DNA of 64,000 nucleotides, taken from the NCBI GenBank assembly GCA_023398105.1, contig JAEWST010000064.1:13426-77425 (forward strand). The letters run 5' to 3'. Every line of letters begins with the position of its first letter. Positions within the stretch are counted from its first letter, which is position 1. This document shows, one piece after another, positions 45,833 through 54,180 of this stretch. The notes under the pieces were generated by a model, which ran no database searches, was not told where the DNA came from, and saw only the letters and a list, made by a program, of their open reading frames with translations. The position numbers were made by a program, and so were the translations under genes. The stretch comes from Bacillota bacterium (GTDB lineage: Bacteria; Bacillota; Clostridia; Acetivibrionales; DSM-1351).

Positions 45833-45927
45833 TTTAACCTCCCACGCCACACTTGCAAAAACCCACCTGTGGGTTTTTGTTGCTCGAAAATGCACAATGT
45901 TTTCACTAACTAAGTTTCGAGCTACTC
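45833..45927 (-). repeat. Hairpin leader element H1, copy 4, with terminator-like hairpin
   Basis: On the minus strand, stem GCTCGAAA/TTTCGAGC (45882-45889/45915-45922), then a perfect 11-bp hairpin CAAAAACCCAC/GTGGGTTTTTG (45856-45866/45869-45879) that ends in U5, then CGTGGGAGGTTA, the cpaB ribosome-binding site. The order hairpin-terminator-Shine-Dalgarno is that of an attenuator. Confidence 0.7.
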
Positions 45928-45940
45928 ACAATCAGCTTTG

Positions 45941-47788
45941 TCATTTAACCACCTTAGAAATCAGTTTTCTGAACACAAAGCGATTTTTTCTTTTAGTCTG
46001 TGAAATTGTATTTGAAATGATATTCAGAATTGATTTATGAAAATTATCATCAATTGCTTTATGAAAATTCAAAGCTTCTCCAAAAAAGCTATACATCCAT
46101 TTTAGATAAACCTTTTGATCATATGGAACTTCAAAAGCCTTGGCATATGCAATCAGCTCTTGTAGCTCATTAGGTACGTCTTTAGTCAATAACATACCCT
46201 GTAAAATACTGTTCGGACTTAACTCCCCCTTGCAAAATTTATTAATAACGAAGGATGTCCTTGAAATGCATTTCTTTACTAATTCACCTGATTTCATAAC
46301 TTGGTTAATTTCAAGTAAATTAAATGGGTTCATGTCAGAAACTATAAAAATATGACTTGAATACTGTTCTAGAACTTCCAACGATGTTATGTCAACATCT
46401 ATTATTATATATGAAAAGCTTTCTTGTAGCTGCCCCAACTGTCTATGAAGTGTTAAATTGTCAGAAAGAATTTTTTCTTTTAGGTTGTTGAAATTAATGT
46501 AATATAAATTTGAAGTTACTTTAGATATTTTATTGAAATGATTTTTCTCTTTTTTAACTTTACTGCTTGCTTGTTTTTTTAATATACTGTCCTCAAGCCT
46601 TGCTGATATACTCATATCAACTATGCATACTTTTGTTGGGTCTCTTGCTATATACTCAGCAATTGCAACTGTTAATGTTGATACTCCTGTCCCCCTAGCT
46701 CCTGTGATAGCAATAATTCTAGTAAAGTCTAATGATTTTTTTGTCTCAGGTAGATTGTTTTCATTAAAAACACAATATCTTAAGCTGTATTTCCTTAGCT
46801 CCTTCATTAGTATTGCTGCACACTTATATCGCAATCTCGGATTGGGGTGTATGCACTTTCTTAATATTTCGTATAATTCTGTAGATATTTTATGTCTATA
46901 GCTTTCATTCTGAATATCATTAATTGAATACAGTGGATCTAATCCTGTTAATAATTGAATTATTGTTATTCCAAGTGAATAAATATCGCTTGACCTACTT
47001 ATTCCATTTCCAATAAATTGTTCTGGTGCTGCATAACCCTTAGTTCCAATAAAAGCAGTTTCGTATTCTGTTTTTTTGTCAGTACCTTTAAGTTTATCAT
47101 TTATTGCTGCTACATATCTCATTTTATTATCTGAAACAAAACACATTTTAGCGTTAGCTTTTATCCTATTATCAGGTAACTGTCCTTTTTCTGAAGTACT
47201 GCTTTTGTATTTATCAAGAATATACCTTTCTTCTGCTGTATCATTATTATAATAATCTCCTATGTTCTTATTTGAAAAATTTTCAGACTCAGTCACAACA
47301 GTATTATTCATTTCCCCTGGAAGCAATGCAGATATTCCAAAATCAACTAATTTTACAAACCCATCTTTCGTCAATATTATATTATGGGGCTTCATATCCC
47401 CATATATAATAGCATTTGGCCTTTGGGAGTGTATGTATTCTAAAACACTGCAAAGCTGTATAGCCCAGTCAATCACAACTGGCTCTTCAAATTTTCCTTT
47501 TTCATCTAGCACCTGTTTTAGGCATACTCCTTCTATATAATCCTCTACGATATAAATTTTATCTTCATCCTCGAATAAGTCACAGATTCTGGGTAGTGCT
47601 GGATGATTCAGCCGTTTAAGAATTTCCGGCTCAATATAACCGCTTATAGATGTTTTTTTGCCCTTCATAATTTCTTTAACAGCCCAAAAATTACCTAAAG
47701 CAATATTTTGAGCAAGAAATACATCTCCACATCCTCCATGCCCCAAAGTCCTTATGTATTTATATTTTGAATAAAAAGAATTCTGCAC
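45941..47788 (-). CDS. Ser/Thr protein kinase fused to a MinD/CpaE-like P-loop domain
   Basis: A 615-residue fusion. Residues about 10-320 form a Hanks-type kinase: glycine loop LGHGGCGDVF, ATP Lys in WAVKE, catalytic loop YGDMKPHNI (Asp131, Lys133, Asn136), DFG at 149, APE near 254-256. The DFG-to-APE segment is about 107 residues, some 75 longer than usual. Residues about 355-590 resemble a ParA/MinD/CpaE ATPase, but the Walker A reads GARGTGVST with Val369 in place of the invariant Lys. GGAGG eight bases before the GTG at 47788 sets the start. First gene of the Tad locus; it may control pilus assembly by phosphorylation. Confidence 0.82.
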   Translation of the reverse strand: MQNSFYSKYKYIRTLGHGGCGDVFLAQNIALGNFWAVKEIMKGKKTSISGYIEPEILKRLNHPALPRICDLFEDEDKIYIVEDYIEGVCLKQVLDEKGKFEEPVVIDWAIQLCSVLEYIHSQRPNAIIYGDMKPHNIILTKDGFVKLVDFGISALLPGEMNNTVVTESENFSNKNIGDYYNNDTAEERYILDKYKSSTSEKGQLPDNRIKANAKMCFVSDNKMRYVAAINDKLKGTDKKTEYETAFIGTKGYAAPEQFIGNGISRSSDIYSLGITIIQLLTGLDPLYSINDIQNESYRHKISTELYEILRKCIHPNPRLRYKCAAILMKELRKYSLRYCVFNENNLPETKKSLDFTRIIAITGARGTGVSTLTVAIAEYIARDPTKVCIVDMSISARLEDSILKKQASSKVKKEKNHFNKISKVTSNLYYINFNNLKEKILSDNLTLHRQLGQLQESFSYIIIDVDITSLEVLEQYSSHIFIVSDMNPFNLLEINQVMKSGELVKKCISRTSFVINKFCKGELSPNSILQGMLLTKDVPNELQELIAYAKAFEVPYDQKVYLKWMYSFFGEALNFHKAIDDNFHKSILNIISNTISQTKRKNRFVFRKLISKVVK

Positions 47789-47803
47789 AAATAGATCCTC
47801 CAC

Positions 47804-48113
47804 AGATTGTTTTAGAAAGGATGATAACTGAAATAATGCTAAAAATTACAATTGCTACCTTCTCTGAAATGTAAGAATAAATTGAGTATGTAACCTTGAC
47901 TTTTTTACACAAAATGGCATTGTATAAGCAAAAACTGATACTGATTAACCCACAGCTACCATATACATATATAACATTGGATAATTTCTATGAAGCAACG
48001 ATAAAACAAAATATATTAAAAGAAATGACTGAAAAAAACAACACCAGCAAAATAAATTATAATCCTTTCTATCTAATATTGCAATAATTATTTCATATAT
48101 TTACAAAATATTC
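47804..48113. other. Gene-free stretch upstream of the kinase fusion
   Basis: A+T-rich 310 bp without a convincing promoter, repeat or RNA. A 63-codon plus-strand frame (47896-48087) lacks a ribosome-binding site and is not accepted as a gene. The Tad locus promoter must lie here if the kinase gene is first in the transcript. Confidence 0.4.
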
Positions 48114-49004
48114 TTAAACTCCTTCAAGATTAAAGTTTGGAATATATTGTGAATCTGCAGAATGTCTTTCCTGTACATAACCTTCTTCAAGTCCCAATTT
48201 ATATAAATGACCAACGACCCTTTCATATTCCTGTCTAGTTATAGGTCTGTTAATTTCTGAGTACTTATCAGCTTGATAGTACGGTGTATACTGGCTCATA
48301 AGTGATATATAGACGTTCTTGGGCAAATTTTCACTTATCCAATCCAAAATTTTTATACTTTCTTTTGTATGTCCAGGAAGTATTAAATGTCTGATAATAA
48401 GCCCACCTTTTATTAGCCCTGCTTCGTCAAGCACTGGACCTCCCACCTGCCTAAACATCTCTAAAACAGCTTTCCTACTAACTTCAAAATAATTATTGGC
48501 TTTGGAATAATTGAAGGCAGTTTTTTCATAATAGTATTTTAAATCAGGAAGGTATACATCAATTAATCCCTCCATTAATTTTAGTGTTTCTACCGACTCA
48601 TACCCATTCGTATTATATACCACTGGCACATTCAGTTTTCCACTATTCTTTAACTTACGTAAAACCTGCCTTATTGCTGTAGTATAGTGGGATGGATTTA
48701 CAAGGTTTATATTGTGAGCACCTTTATCTATTAGCTCAATAAATATTTGCTGAAGCCTTTCAATAGATATAACTTTTCCATAATTCTTCTGACTTATATC
48801 AAAATTCTGACAATAAACGCACTTTAAATTACACCCTGAAAAGAAAACTGTTCCCGAGCCTTTTGTTCCACTAATACAAGGCTCCTCCCACATGTGTAAA
48901 AAAGCCTTCGCCACCTTTATCTGCTCTGGTACACCGCAAAACCCCACACCAGTCTCTCTATTTACACCACATTGTCTTGGACATTGGTTACAAATCTGAA
49001 TCAT
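48114..49004 (-). CDS. PflX-type radical SAM protein
   Basis: A 296-residue radical SAM protein resembling pyruvate formate-lyase activating enzymes of the PflX (COG1313) group, whose substrate is not established. Seen: N-terminal cysteines CNQCPRQCGV and GFCGV, radical SAM motif CNLKCVYC with Cys58, Cys62, Cys65, and later HYTTAIRQVLRKL, IRHLILPGHT, ISLMSQYTPYY typical of the family. GGGAG precedes the ATG. Its leader carries a hairpin element. It is divergent from the alpha/beta hydrolase and not obviously linked to the Tad genes. Confidence 0.88.
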   Translation of the reverse strand: MIQICNQCPRQCGVNRETGVGFCGVPEQIKVAKAFLHMWEEPCISGTKGSGTVFFSGCNLKCVYCQNFDISQKNYGKVISIERLQQIFIELIDKGAHNINLVNPSHYTTAIRQVLRKLKNSGKLNVPVVYNTNGYESVETLKLMEGLIDVYLPDLKYYYEKTAFNYSKANNYFEVSRKAVLEMFRQVGGPVLDEAGLIKGGLIIRHLILPGHTKESIKILDWISENLPKNVYISLMSQYTPYYQADKYSEINRPITRQEYERVVGHLYKLGLEEGYVQERHSADSQYIPNFNLEGV

Positions 49005-49059
49005 TTATATACTCTCCCATAAAATCTAATTTAAATAATTATCTCAAATTCCCACATCG

Positions 49060-49130
49060 GCAAAAAACGCTTGCGTTTTTGAGACTCGAAAGTGCACCAT
49101 GTATGGATCGACTATACTTTCGAGTTTTTT
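49060..49130 (-). repeat. Hairpin leader element H1, copy 5
   Basis: Stem ACTCGAAAGT/ACTTTCGAGT (49084-49093/49116-49125, 10 bp perfect) around ATAGTCGATCCATACATGGT on the minus strand, followed by AAAAACGC/GCGTTTTT (49063-49070/49073-49080). The second hairpin pairs with different bases than in copy 4 but keeps the A5...T5 frame. On the plus strand the first stem is followed by T6 and may terminate transcripts. Confidence 0.7.
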
Positions 49131-49237
49131 ATACATGTACATTTTGGTAAATTTAGAGATTATATTTACTTTCCCAGCAAATAAAAATATAATAAGTCTT
49201 AAGGATACAATAGTCAAGACCTATGGAGGAATTACTG

Positions 49238-50209
49238 ATGCAGCTTCATCCAGTTGCTTACGCTGAACGCAAAAGCATATTACCTAAAAATATATTTTTA
49301 GCATCTATATATATAATAATACTGATATTAATTATTACAGGTATTATATCATTTTTATATGCCTACAAAATAACTCATCCCAGCAAATTAGAGACACCTC
49401 AGATTTCCGCTAACATTGCTCCAAACTATAAAAATATCAGCTTCTATACTGGTGAAAAAGAGGAAAAAATTAACGGTTGGTTCTTCCCTTCAGGCACTTC
49501 AAAGACATCTGTTTTATTAGTTCATGGATATGGGAAAAATAGACTTCAATTTGATGAGGATACCTTCCAATTGATTTCTCGTTTAACTAATGAAAGTTTA
49601 AACGTCTTAACTATTGATTTAAGAGGTTCTGGTAATTCTTCAGGCTCAATTACCACCTTCGGAAAAAATGAAACTTCAGATGTTCTAAGTGCAATAAAAT
49701 ATTTAAAACAGCTAGGAATGGAAAGAGTAATACTTATGGGCTTCTCGACAGGTGCTTCCTCCTGTCTTTCAGCTGTAACTGAAAGTCCTTATAAAGACAG
49801 CATTATAGGAGTAATAGGCGATAGCCCTTATTCAACTATTGACAACTATATTGACTATGCTATCAATCAAAACAGCTTCTTATCAGAGATGCCTATTAAA
49901 CATACAGTTAAATTTTTTATCAAAAAGCTAACAAAGGTATCAGTTAATATGGATATCATTCCAAAAATACCGTCACTAATTCAAACACCAATGCTATTAA
50001 TTGATGGTGCTCAACAAGATATTCCAACCTCAGATAATACAAAGCTATTATATGAAATGTACTATAGGAAAAATCCTGCAAACGCTAATTATTGGAATTC
50101 GGGAGCACAAGAATACTGCCAGAGCTTTTTATATAACCCTGAGAAATACATGGATAAGGTTGTAGAGTTTATAAATGGGTGTATAAAAGCTGCTAATAAA
50201 ACGCCTTAA
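49238..50209 (+). CDS. Membrane-anchored alpha/beta hydrolase
   Basis: A 323-residue hydrolase of the FrsA/YqkD-like type. Seen: N-terminal membrane helix (FLASIYIIILILIITGIISFL), oxyanion segment VLLVHGYGKNR, IDLRGSGNSSG, nucleophile elbow MGFSTGASS, and acid residue in LLIDGAQQDIP; the expected His lies near the C-terminus but is not clear (the family HAE motif appears as AQEYCQSF), so catalytic competence is uncertain. The ATG at 49238 follows GGAGG by eight bases; the earlier ATG contains the Shine-Dalgarno itself. Single gene with its own terminator. Substrate unknown. Confidence 0.82.
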   Translation: MQLHPVAYAERKSILPKNIFLASIYIIILILIITGIISFLYAYKITHPSKLETPQISANIAPNYKNISFYTGEKEEKINGWFFPSGTSKTSVLLVHGYGKNRLQFDEDTFQLISRLTNESLNVLTIDLRGSGNSSGSITTFGKNETSDVLSAIKYLKQLGMERVILMGFSTGASSCLSAVTESPYKDSIIGVIGDSPYSTIDNYIDYAINQNSFLSEMPIKHTVKFFIKKLTKVSVNMDIIPKIPSLIQTPMLLIDGAQQDIPTSDNTKLLYEMYYRKNPANANYWNSGAQEYCQSFLYNPEKYMDKVVEFINGCIKAANKTP

Positions 50210-50220
50210 TATACGTAAAA

Positions 50221-50258
50221 CCTCCAAATGATGTATAATTTATACATTTTGGAGGCTT
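50221..50258 (+). terminator. Terminator of the alpha/beta hydrolase gene
   Basis: CCTCCAAA...TTTGGAGG stem extended by TGTATAA/TTATACA, followed by CTTTA, 12 bp after the stop. Confidence 0.75.
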
Positions 50259-50348
50259 TAGATTATTAATTTATTCCACACATAAAAACTACTGTTGCGT
50301 GAAAATTATGATAATTATCAATTGTTTGTTTCTAATTCGCTTTAACTT

Positions 50349-50828
50349 CTATTTCTTTTTGTCAATAAAATAGGATGGTTTATCCAACTTTGCAGCAACA
50401 TTATAGCCATTATTAACCATTTTATGCTGTTTAACCTTCCTTATTTCGCTTGCTAAATTGTCAAGTACAGCTTGAACTTGATTTTTATTTTCAATCTCAA
50501 AAACTTGAATCTGCTTGGTAGCATTTGATATATCAGTAATAATTTGCTTTAATTCTGCTGCTCTGTCAAACTTAACCATGCTTATTTCTTCTATACTTTG
50601 AACTCCTAATACTGATTTCAATCTTCCATAATATACATCAAACGCCTCATCGAGTTCACTAATTTGGTCAATTTGCTGCTGCTTTAGCTCAATCAATCTA
50701 TTAAGTTTATCAGCACCATTTTCATTAATTATTGCTGACTGCATTCTTGTTAGATTCAATATTTCTTTTACTATATTTAGCTTTTTATCAGATATCTCAA
50801 TAAGTTTTTGTATATATTGTTCTGGCAC
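50349..50828 (-). CDS. flgN: FlgN-family flagellar chaperone
   Basis: A 159-residue, almost entirely helical coiled-coil protein matching FlgN, the cytoplasmic export chaperone for hook-associated proteins FlgK and FlgL. Seen: IQKLIEISDKKLNIVKEILNLTRMQ at the start and LNRLIELKQQQIDQISELDEAFDVYYGRL in the middle, as in clostridial FlgN. The frame extends 13 codons to a TTG, but AAGGAAG eight bases before the GTG at 50828 marks the start. The gene is part of the flagellar cluster, about 340 bp downstream of fliS, after a terminator and an R2 repeat. Family identity rests on length, helicity and context. Confidence 0.78.
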   Translation of the reverse strand: MPEQYIQKLIEISDKKLNIVKEILNLTRMQSAIINENGADKLNRLIELKQQQIDQISELDEAFDVYYGRLKSVLGVQSIEEISMVKFDRAAELKQIITDISNATKQIQVFEIENKNQVQAVLDNLASEIRKVKQHKMVNNGYNVAAKLDKPSYFIDKKK

Positions 50829-51009
50829 CCTTTTTACTTCCTTTCTATAATGGCTATGTAGAGACAATTAAAGCGTTCGCATGTATAAATACAAATTACT
50901 GTTTTATCAAAAATCTATTTGAAAAAGGATTTTATGTCTGGTGTTTTCTAGTGTATACATTCAAGCCCACAATGCCAATACTTTTGTGACAATCTAAAAC
51001 ATATAAATT

Positions 51010-51080
51010 CTTATAACGCCTAGATTCAAAATTAAATTTATCGATAGAAGTGGGAGACATTTTCTTGCCTCGTTATATTC
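51010..51080 (+). repeat. Palindromic repeat R2, copy 2
   Basis: TTATAACGCCTAGATTCAAA, then ATAGAAGTGGGAGAC and TTTTCTTGCCTCGTTATATT. The central CGGTACCCGCC block of copies 1 and 3 is replaced, so only the ends are conserved. Confidence 0.55.
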
Positions 51081-51081
51081 C

Positions 51082-51120
51082 GAAAAACACACCTCACAAA
51101 TCCAAATAGTCTGTGAGGTG
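51082..51120 (-). terminator. Terminator after fliS
   Basis: Perfect 9-bp stem CACCTCACA/TGTGAGGTG followed on the minus strand by TGTTTTTC; about 46 bp after the fliS stop. Confidence 0.8.
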
Positions 51121-51166
51121 ATTTATATAATATATTTATTAATGCGTAACTTGCTTATCAATCGCT

Positions 51167-51571
51167 CTATTTTGCTATCTTATCTGTTACTGGAATAGAA
51201 CGCTTAGCTATCTTCATTGCCTGTGCCCAAGTATCTCTCAATTCCTTAGAATACCCAAGGATTTCTTCTATTATACCTATATCTTTTTTAAGATTAGCTT
51301 CAATAAGCCTTCTGTACATATATTCATATAGACTATCCAAGCCCTCTGACACTTCATAATTCATGTCTAATGTTGCTTGAAATTCCTTTATTATAGCCTG
51401 AGCTCTTAAAATACTATTATTTGCCTTCTCTATGTTGTTAGTTTCAATAGCATTTTGAGCCTGCATAAGGAACTTTACCAAGCCATTATACAGCATTAAT
51501 GTTAATTCCTCTGGTGTAGATGTCTTAATTGAATTCTCCTTATATTGATTGAAGCTGTTATTTGTAACCAT
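51167..51571 (-). CDS. fliS: Flagellin export chaperone FliS
   Basis: A 134-residue four-helix protein that binds the disordered C-terminus of flagellin and prevents early polymerisation. Seen: N-terminal NSFNQYKENSIKTSTPEELTLMLYNG, the hallmark TPEELTLMLYNGLVKF, and ILRAQAIIKEFQATLDMNYEVSEGLDSLYEYMYRRL. Length is standard. AGGAGG precedes the ATG. Third gene of flaG-fliD-fliS. Confidence 0.96.
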   Translation of the reverse strand: MVTNNSFNQYKENSIKTSTPEELTLMLYNGLVKFLMQAQNAIETNNIEKANNSILRAQAIIKEFQATLDMNYEVSEGLDSLYEYMYRRLIEANLKKDIGIIEEILGYSKELRDTWAQAMKIAKRSIPVTDKIAK

Positions 51572-51702
51572 TTGCGTCCTCCTACGTATCTTATAATCCT
51601 ACCATTCCTTCACCTATTCTATACTTTATGAATTATTGGCATAGACTAGATCCTACATTAATAATTTTTAGCTTTTAACCATTATTAGTAATAAATATAT
51701 AA

Positions 51703-53661
51703 TTACTGACCATTACCTAACAAAGAAAGTAGATTATTCTGCTGTTCATTGAGTTTACTGAGAGCGGATTCCATTGCCGTAAATTTTGCATATAAAGCAT
51801 CTTCTCTAGAAGTAAGCTTGTTGTTCATCTCATCTATTATTTCTTCAAAGCCCATCATTTCCTTGAACAATGAATTTGTAAACTCAGAACGGTCGCCCGA
51901 TATACCAGCTTTTTCTAACAATGTACCTTTATAACCGTTTTTATCTGTGCTTGTTCTAATTGCATCCTGAATCACATCAGACAATCGCTGAGCCAATCCT
52001 GATTCGTTATATCTTTGTCTTTTAGCTGATGTACTATCTAATGATTCGTAATAAGTAATATCAGAGGTTTTTGTAAATAAATTCTTGATCTCTTCAGATT
52101 TATTTGTAAGAGCGTCTTTTAACTTTGATTCATTTATTTCCAGCTTACCGTTTTTCTTATAATCTGAAGATGTAGTTATCCCTATTGATGAAAGAGAAAT
52201 ACCAGTCCCTTCAACAGTAGAATATAATGTAGTTCTAAGTTGTGCAAGAATACCCGTCAAAATACTGTCATTTTTGAGCAAACCAGACTTGGCTTTTTCT
52301 TCCCATTTTTCTATTTGCTCCTTTGTCATCTGAGATTTCTGATCATCTGATAGAGGAGAATAATTTCGGTATTTTTCCTCAGTTAGCTTATTGTTAACTT
52401 TCTCAATTAATTCATTATACTTGTCTACAAAACCTTTAATATATTCATAAGTCTTTGTAGAGTCTGCAGTTATTGTTGCTTCTATAGGTTCTGTGACTTT
52501 CCCAGAAACTGGGTCTGTTCCCGCAGTAAAATCCTGCTTAATGTTATATGTTATGCCATCATAGGTAAATGAATTTGATGACCTTACGATCTTTGTTCCA
52601 TCACTTAATGTGACACTTGCATCTGTTCCAGTACCTGAACCAGAAACACCGATAGCTGACATAAAGTTTCCAGTAGTGTCTGCCACCTCAACTTTTTCCA
52701 TAGCTCCAGTTCCATTGGATTTAATTGAAAAACTATTCTTTGTAACATCATATTTCATTGTAACATTTAATTTTGAATTTGTATTTACTTCATCCATAAT
52801 ATCTTGAATTGATTTTTGTGATGCATCAAAGCTAAAGCTTGTACCATTAATTGTAAATGCTATAGTATTACCTGCCCCAGTAGAAAGAGCAGTACTCAAG
52901 GAATTAGTTAAGTCTGTTACATTTGCAGCCAAATCAATCTTGTTTGAAAGGTTTGACGAATCTAATCCAAGAACAGTTTTAGCTGTACTTGCGGAGTCAA
53001 TATTAAAAGCATCAGTAGACCTAACGGTAGAAAACTTTATGCCATCAGATGTTGAATTGAAATCAACATTTATTTTGTCAGCTCCAAAGGCTTCATTTAT
53101 TTTCTGTTGCAATGATGTTTTAAGGTCAGCCACAGTAGCAATACTTCCGTCTGTAGGAATACTAATACTTTTCTTATCACCATTTAAAGTAATTGAAAGA
53201 GTGTTATTTGATCCTGATATTGCTGCAAGGTCTGTAAGATTTATAGTTCCACCATCAATATCCTTGCTCACATTACCACCTGCTATAGTAGCTGAAGTAG
53301 CAGTTCTCAACTCAGTAATAGAATATTTCCCTGCCTGTGCACCTGATACCCCAGTTAGCGTTGCATAGTTTGTTGAAGCCGCATCACTGTAAGATGTTGC
53401 AAAGCTTGCAAATGAATTCACAGATTTCAGATTTAACGGAGAAGTAGTATCAAAATAAGTACTGTAGAAGCTCTGCAAAGAAGATGTTATTTCCCTATAT
53501 GCCTCCGTCTTCCATTCACCAATCTGTACTTTTGCTTCAACCTTTTCAATTTTTGCTCTTTCAGCAGCAAGCATTTGCTTTACCACAGTATCAGTATCCA
53601 TACCTGATGCTAAACCTGATAGCCTCATAGTGTTATTTGATAAATTATTAATACTAGACAT
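51703..53661 (-). CDS. fliD: Flagellar filament cap protein FliD
   Basis: Hook-associated protein 2, which caps the filament and promotes flagellin folding. Seen: 652 residues, N-terminal D0 segment SGLASGMDTDTVVKQMLAAERAKI with coiled-coil character, a long Ser/Thr/Asp-rich variable middle (D2-D3), and C-terminal coiled coil ELLNEQQNNLLS-like (MESALSKLNEQQNNLLSLL). The ATG at 53661 follows AAGGTGA; a GTG three codons earlier is not favoured. It begins six bases after the flaG stop, whose last codons hold its Shine-Dalgarno. Confidence 0.96.
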   Translation of the reverse strand: MSSINNLSNNTMRLSGLASGMDTDTVVKQMLAAERAKIEKVEAKVQIGEWKTEAYREITSSLQSFYSTYFDTTSPLNLKSVNSFASFATSYSDAASTNYATLTGVSGAQAGKYSITELRTATSATIAGGNVSKDIDGGTINLTDLAAISGSNNTLSITLNGDKKSISIPTDGSIATVADLKTSLQQKINEAFGADKINVDFNSTSDGIKFSTVRSTDAFNIDSASTAKTVLGLDSSNLSNKIDLAANVTDLTNSLSTALSTGAGNTIAFTINGTSFSFDASQKSIQDIMDEVNTNSKLNVTMKYDVTKNSFSIKSNGTGAMEKVEVADTTGNFMSAIGVSGSGTGTDASVTLSDGTKIVRSSNSFTYDGITYNIKQDFTAGTDPVSGKVTEPIEATITADSTKTYEYIKGFVDKYNELIEKVNNKLTEEKYRNYSPLSDDQKSQMTKEQIEKWEEKAKSGLLKNDSILTGILAQLRTTLYSTVEGTGISLSSIGITTSSDYKKNGKLEINESKLKDALTNKSEEIKNLFTKTSDITYYESLDSTSAKRQRYNESGLAQRLSDVIQDAIRTSTDKNGYKGTLLEKAGISGDRSEFTNSLFKEMMGFEEIIDEMNNKLTSREDALYAKFTAMESALSKLNEQQNNLLSLLGNGQ

Positions 53662-53666
53662 AATTG

Positions 53667-54080
53667 TCACCTTCTTTCATCAACTAATATGCCAGCCATC
53701 TCACAAATCTTTGCTACCATATCTAAAATTTTCTCATTTGGTATCTCTTTAATAAGTTCATCAGTGTCAGAGTTATAAACCTTTACCATTATGTGATTTG
53801 TTTCATCATGTATTGAGAATTCAAATCTCCTGTTACCACCCTGGATGGCTTTATTTGCCTTTTCTATTGCCTCAATTACAACCCTTTCGGATACTGGCAT
53901 ATTCTCCCTATCATACTCATTCAACTGCGAAATATTCTTGTTACATGTACTAGACCGATCTTTATCAGTCCTTACTAAATTATTGTTGCCAGTACTAGAA
54001 GTACTTGTTTTATTAATTGAGGATCTATTATTTCCATTATTATTTATGTTGACATTAGTATCATTAGCTGTTATTTTCAT
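53667..54080 (-). CDS. flaG: FlaG-family flagellar protein
   Basis: A 137-residue protein with a polar, Asn/Ser-rich N-terminal half (about 1-60) and the FlaG domain at about 65-137: EAIEKANKAIQGGNRRFEFSIHDETNHIMVKVYNSDTDELIKEIPNEKILDMVAKICEM contains the family core with the EIPxE motif. FlaG influences filament length in several bacteria. AGGAGG precedes the ATG, and a SigD-type promoter lies about 30 bp upstream, so it heads the flaG-fliD-fliS operon. Confidence 0.94.
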   Translation of the reverse strand: MKITANDTNVNINNNGNNRSSINKTSTSSTGNNNLVRTDKDRSSTCNKNISQLNEYDRENMPVSERVVIEAIEKANKAIQGGNRRFEFSIHDETNHIMVKVYNSDTDELIKEIPNEKILDMVAKICEMAGILVDERR

Positions 54081-54110
54081 ACGACACCTCCTTGAACTCT
54101 TCTAATTATA

Positions 54111-54138
54111 TTATCGGAAATTAAGTGTCAAGTGTTTA
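54111..54138 (-). promoter_or_regulatory. SigD (sigma-28) type promoter of flaG-fliD-fliS
   Basis: On the minus strand TAAA (54135-54138), 16 bases, TCCGATAA (54111-54118); consensus is TAAA-N15-GCCGATAA/T. Position about 30 bp before the flaG ATG and late-flagellar gene content support it. Confidence 0.7.
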
Positions 54139-54180
54139 GTATTATTTGGTGAGGTTATTTTTAAATATTATTAGACATCA

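Larger units (their letters stand above)
50829..51166. other. Gene-free stretch between fliS and flgN
   Basis: Holds the fliS terminator (51082-51120), repeat R2 copy 2 (51010-51080) and the leader of flgN. No promoter hexamers with good spacing were fixed. Confidence 0.45.

Noticed and set aside
47896..48087. A 63-codon plus-strand frame in the gap before the kinase fusion
   Set aside because: No ribosome-binding site, A+T-driven composition and no family resemblance.
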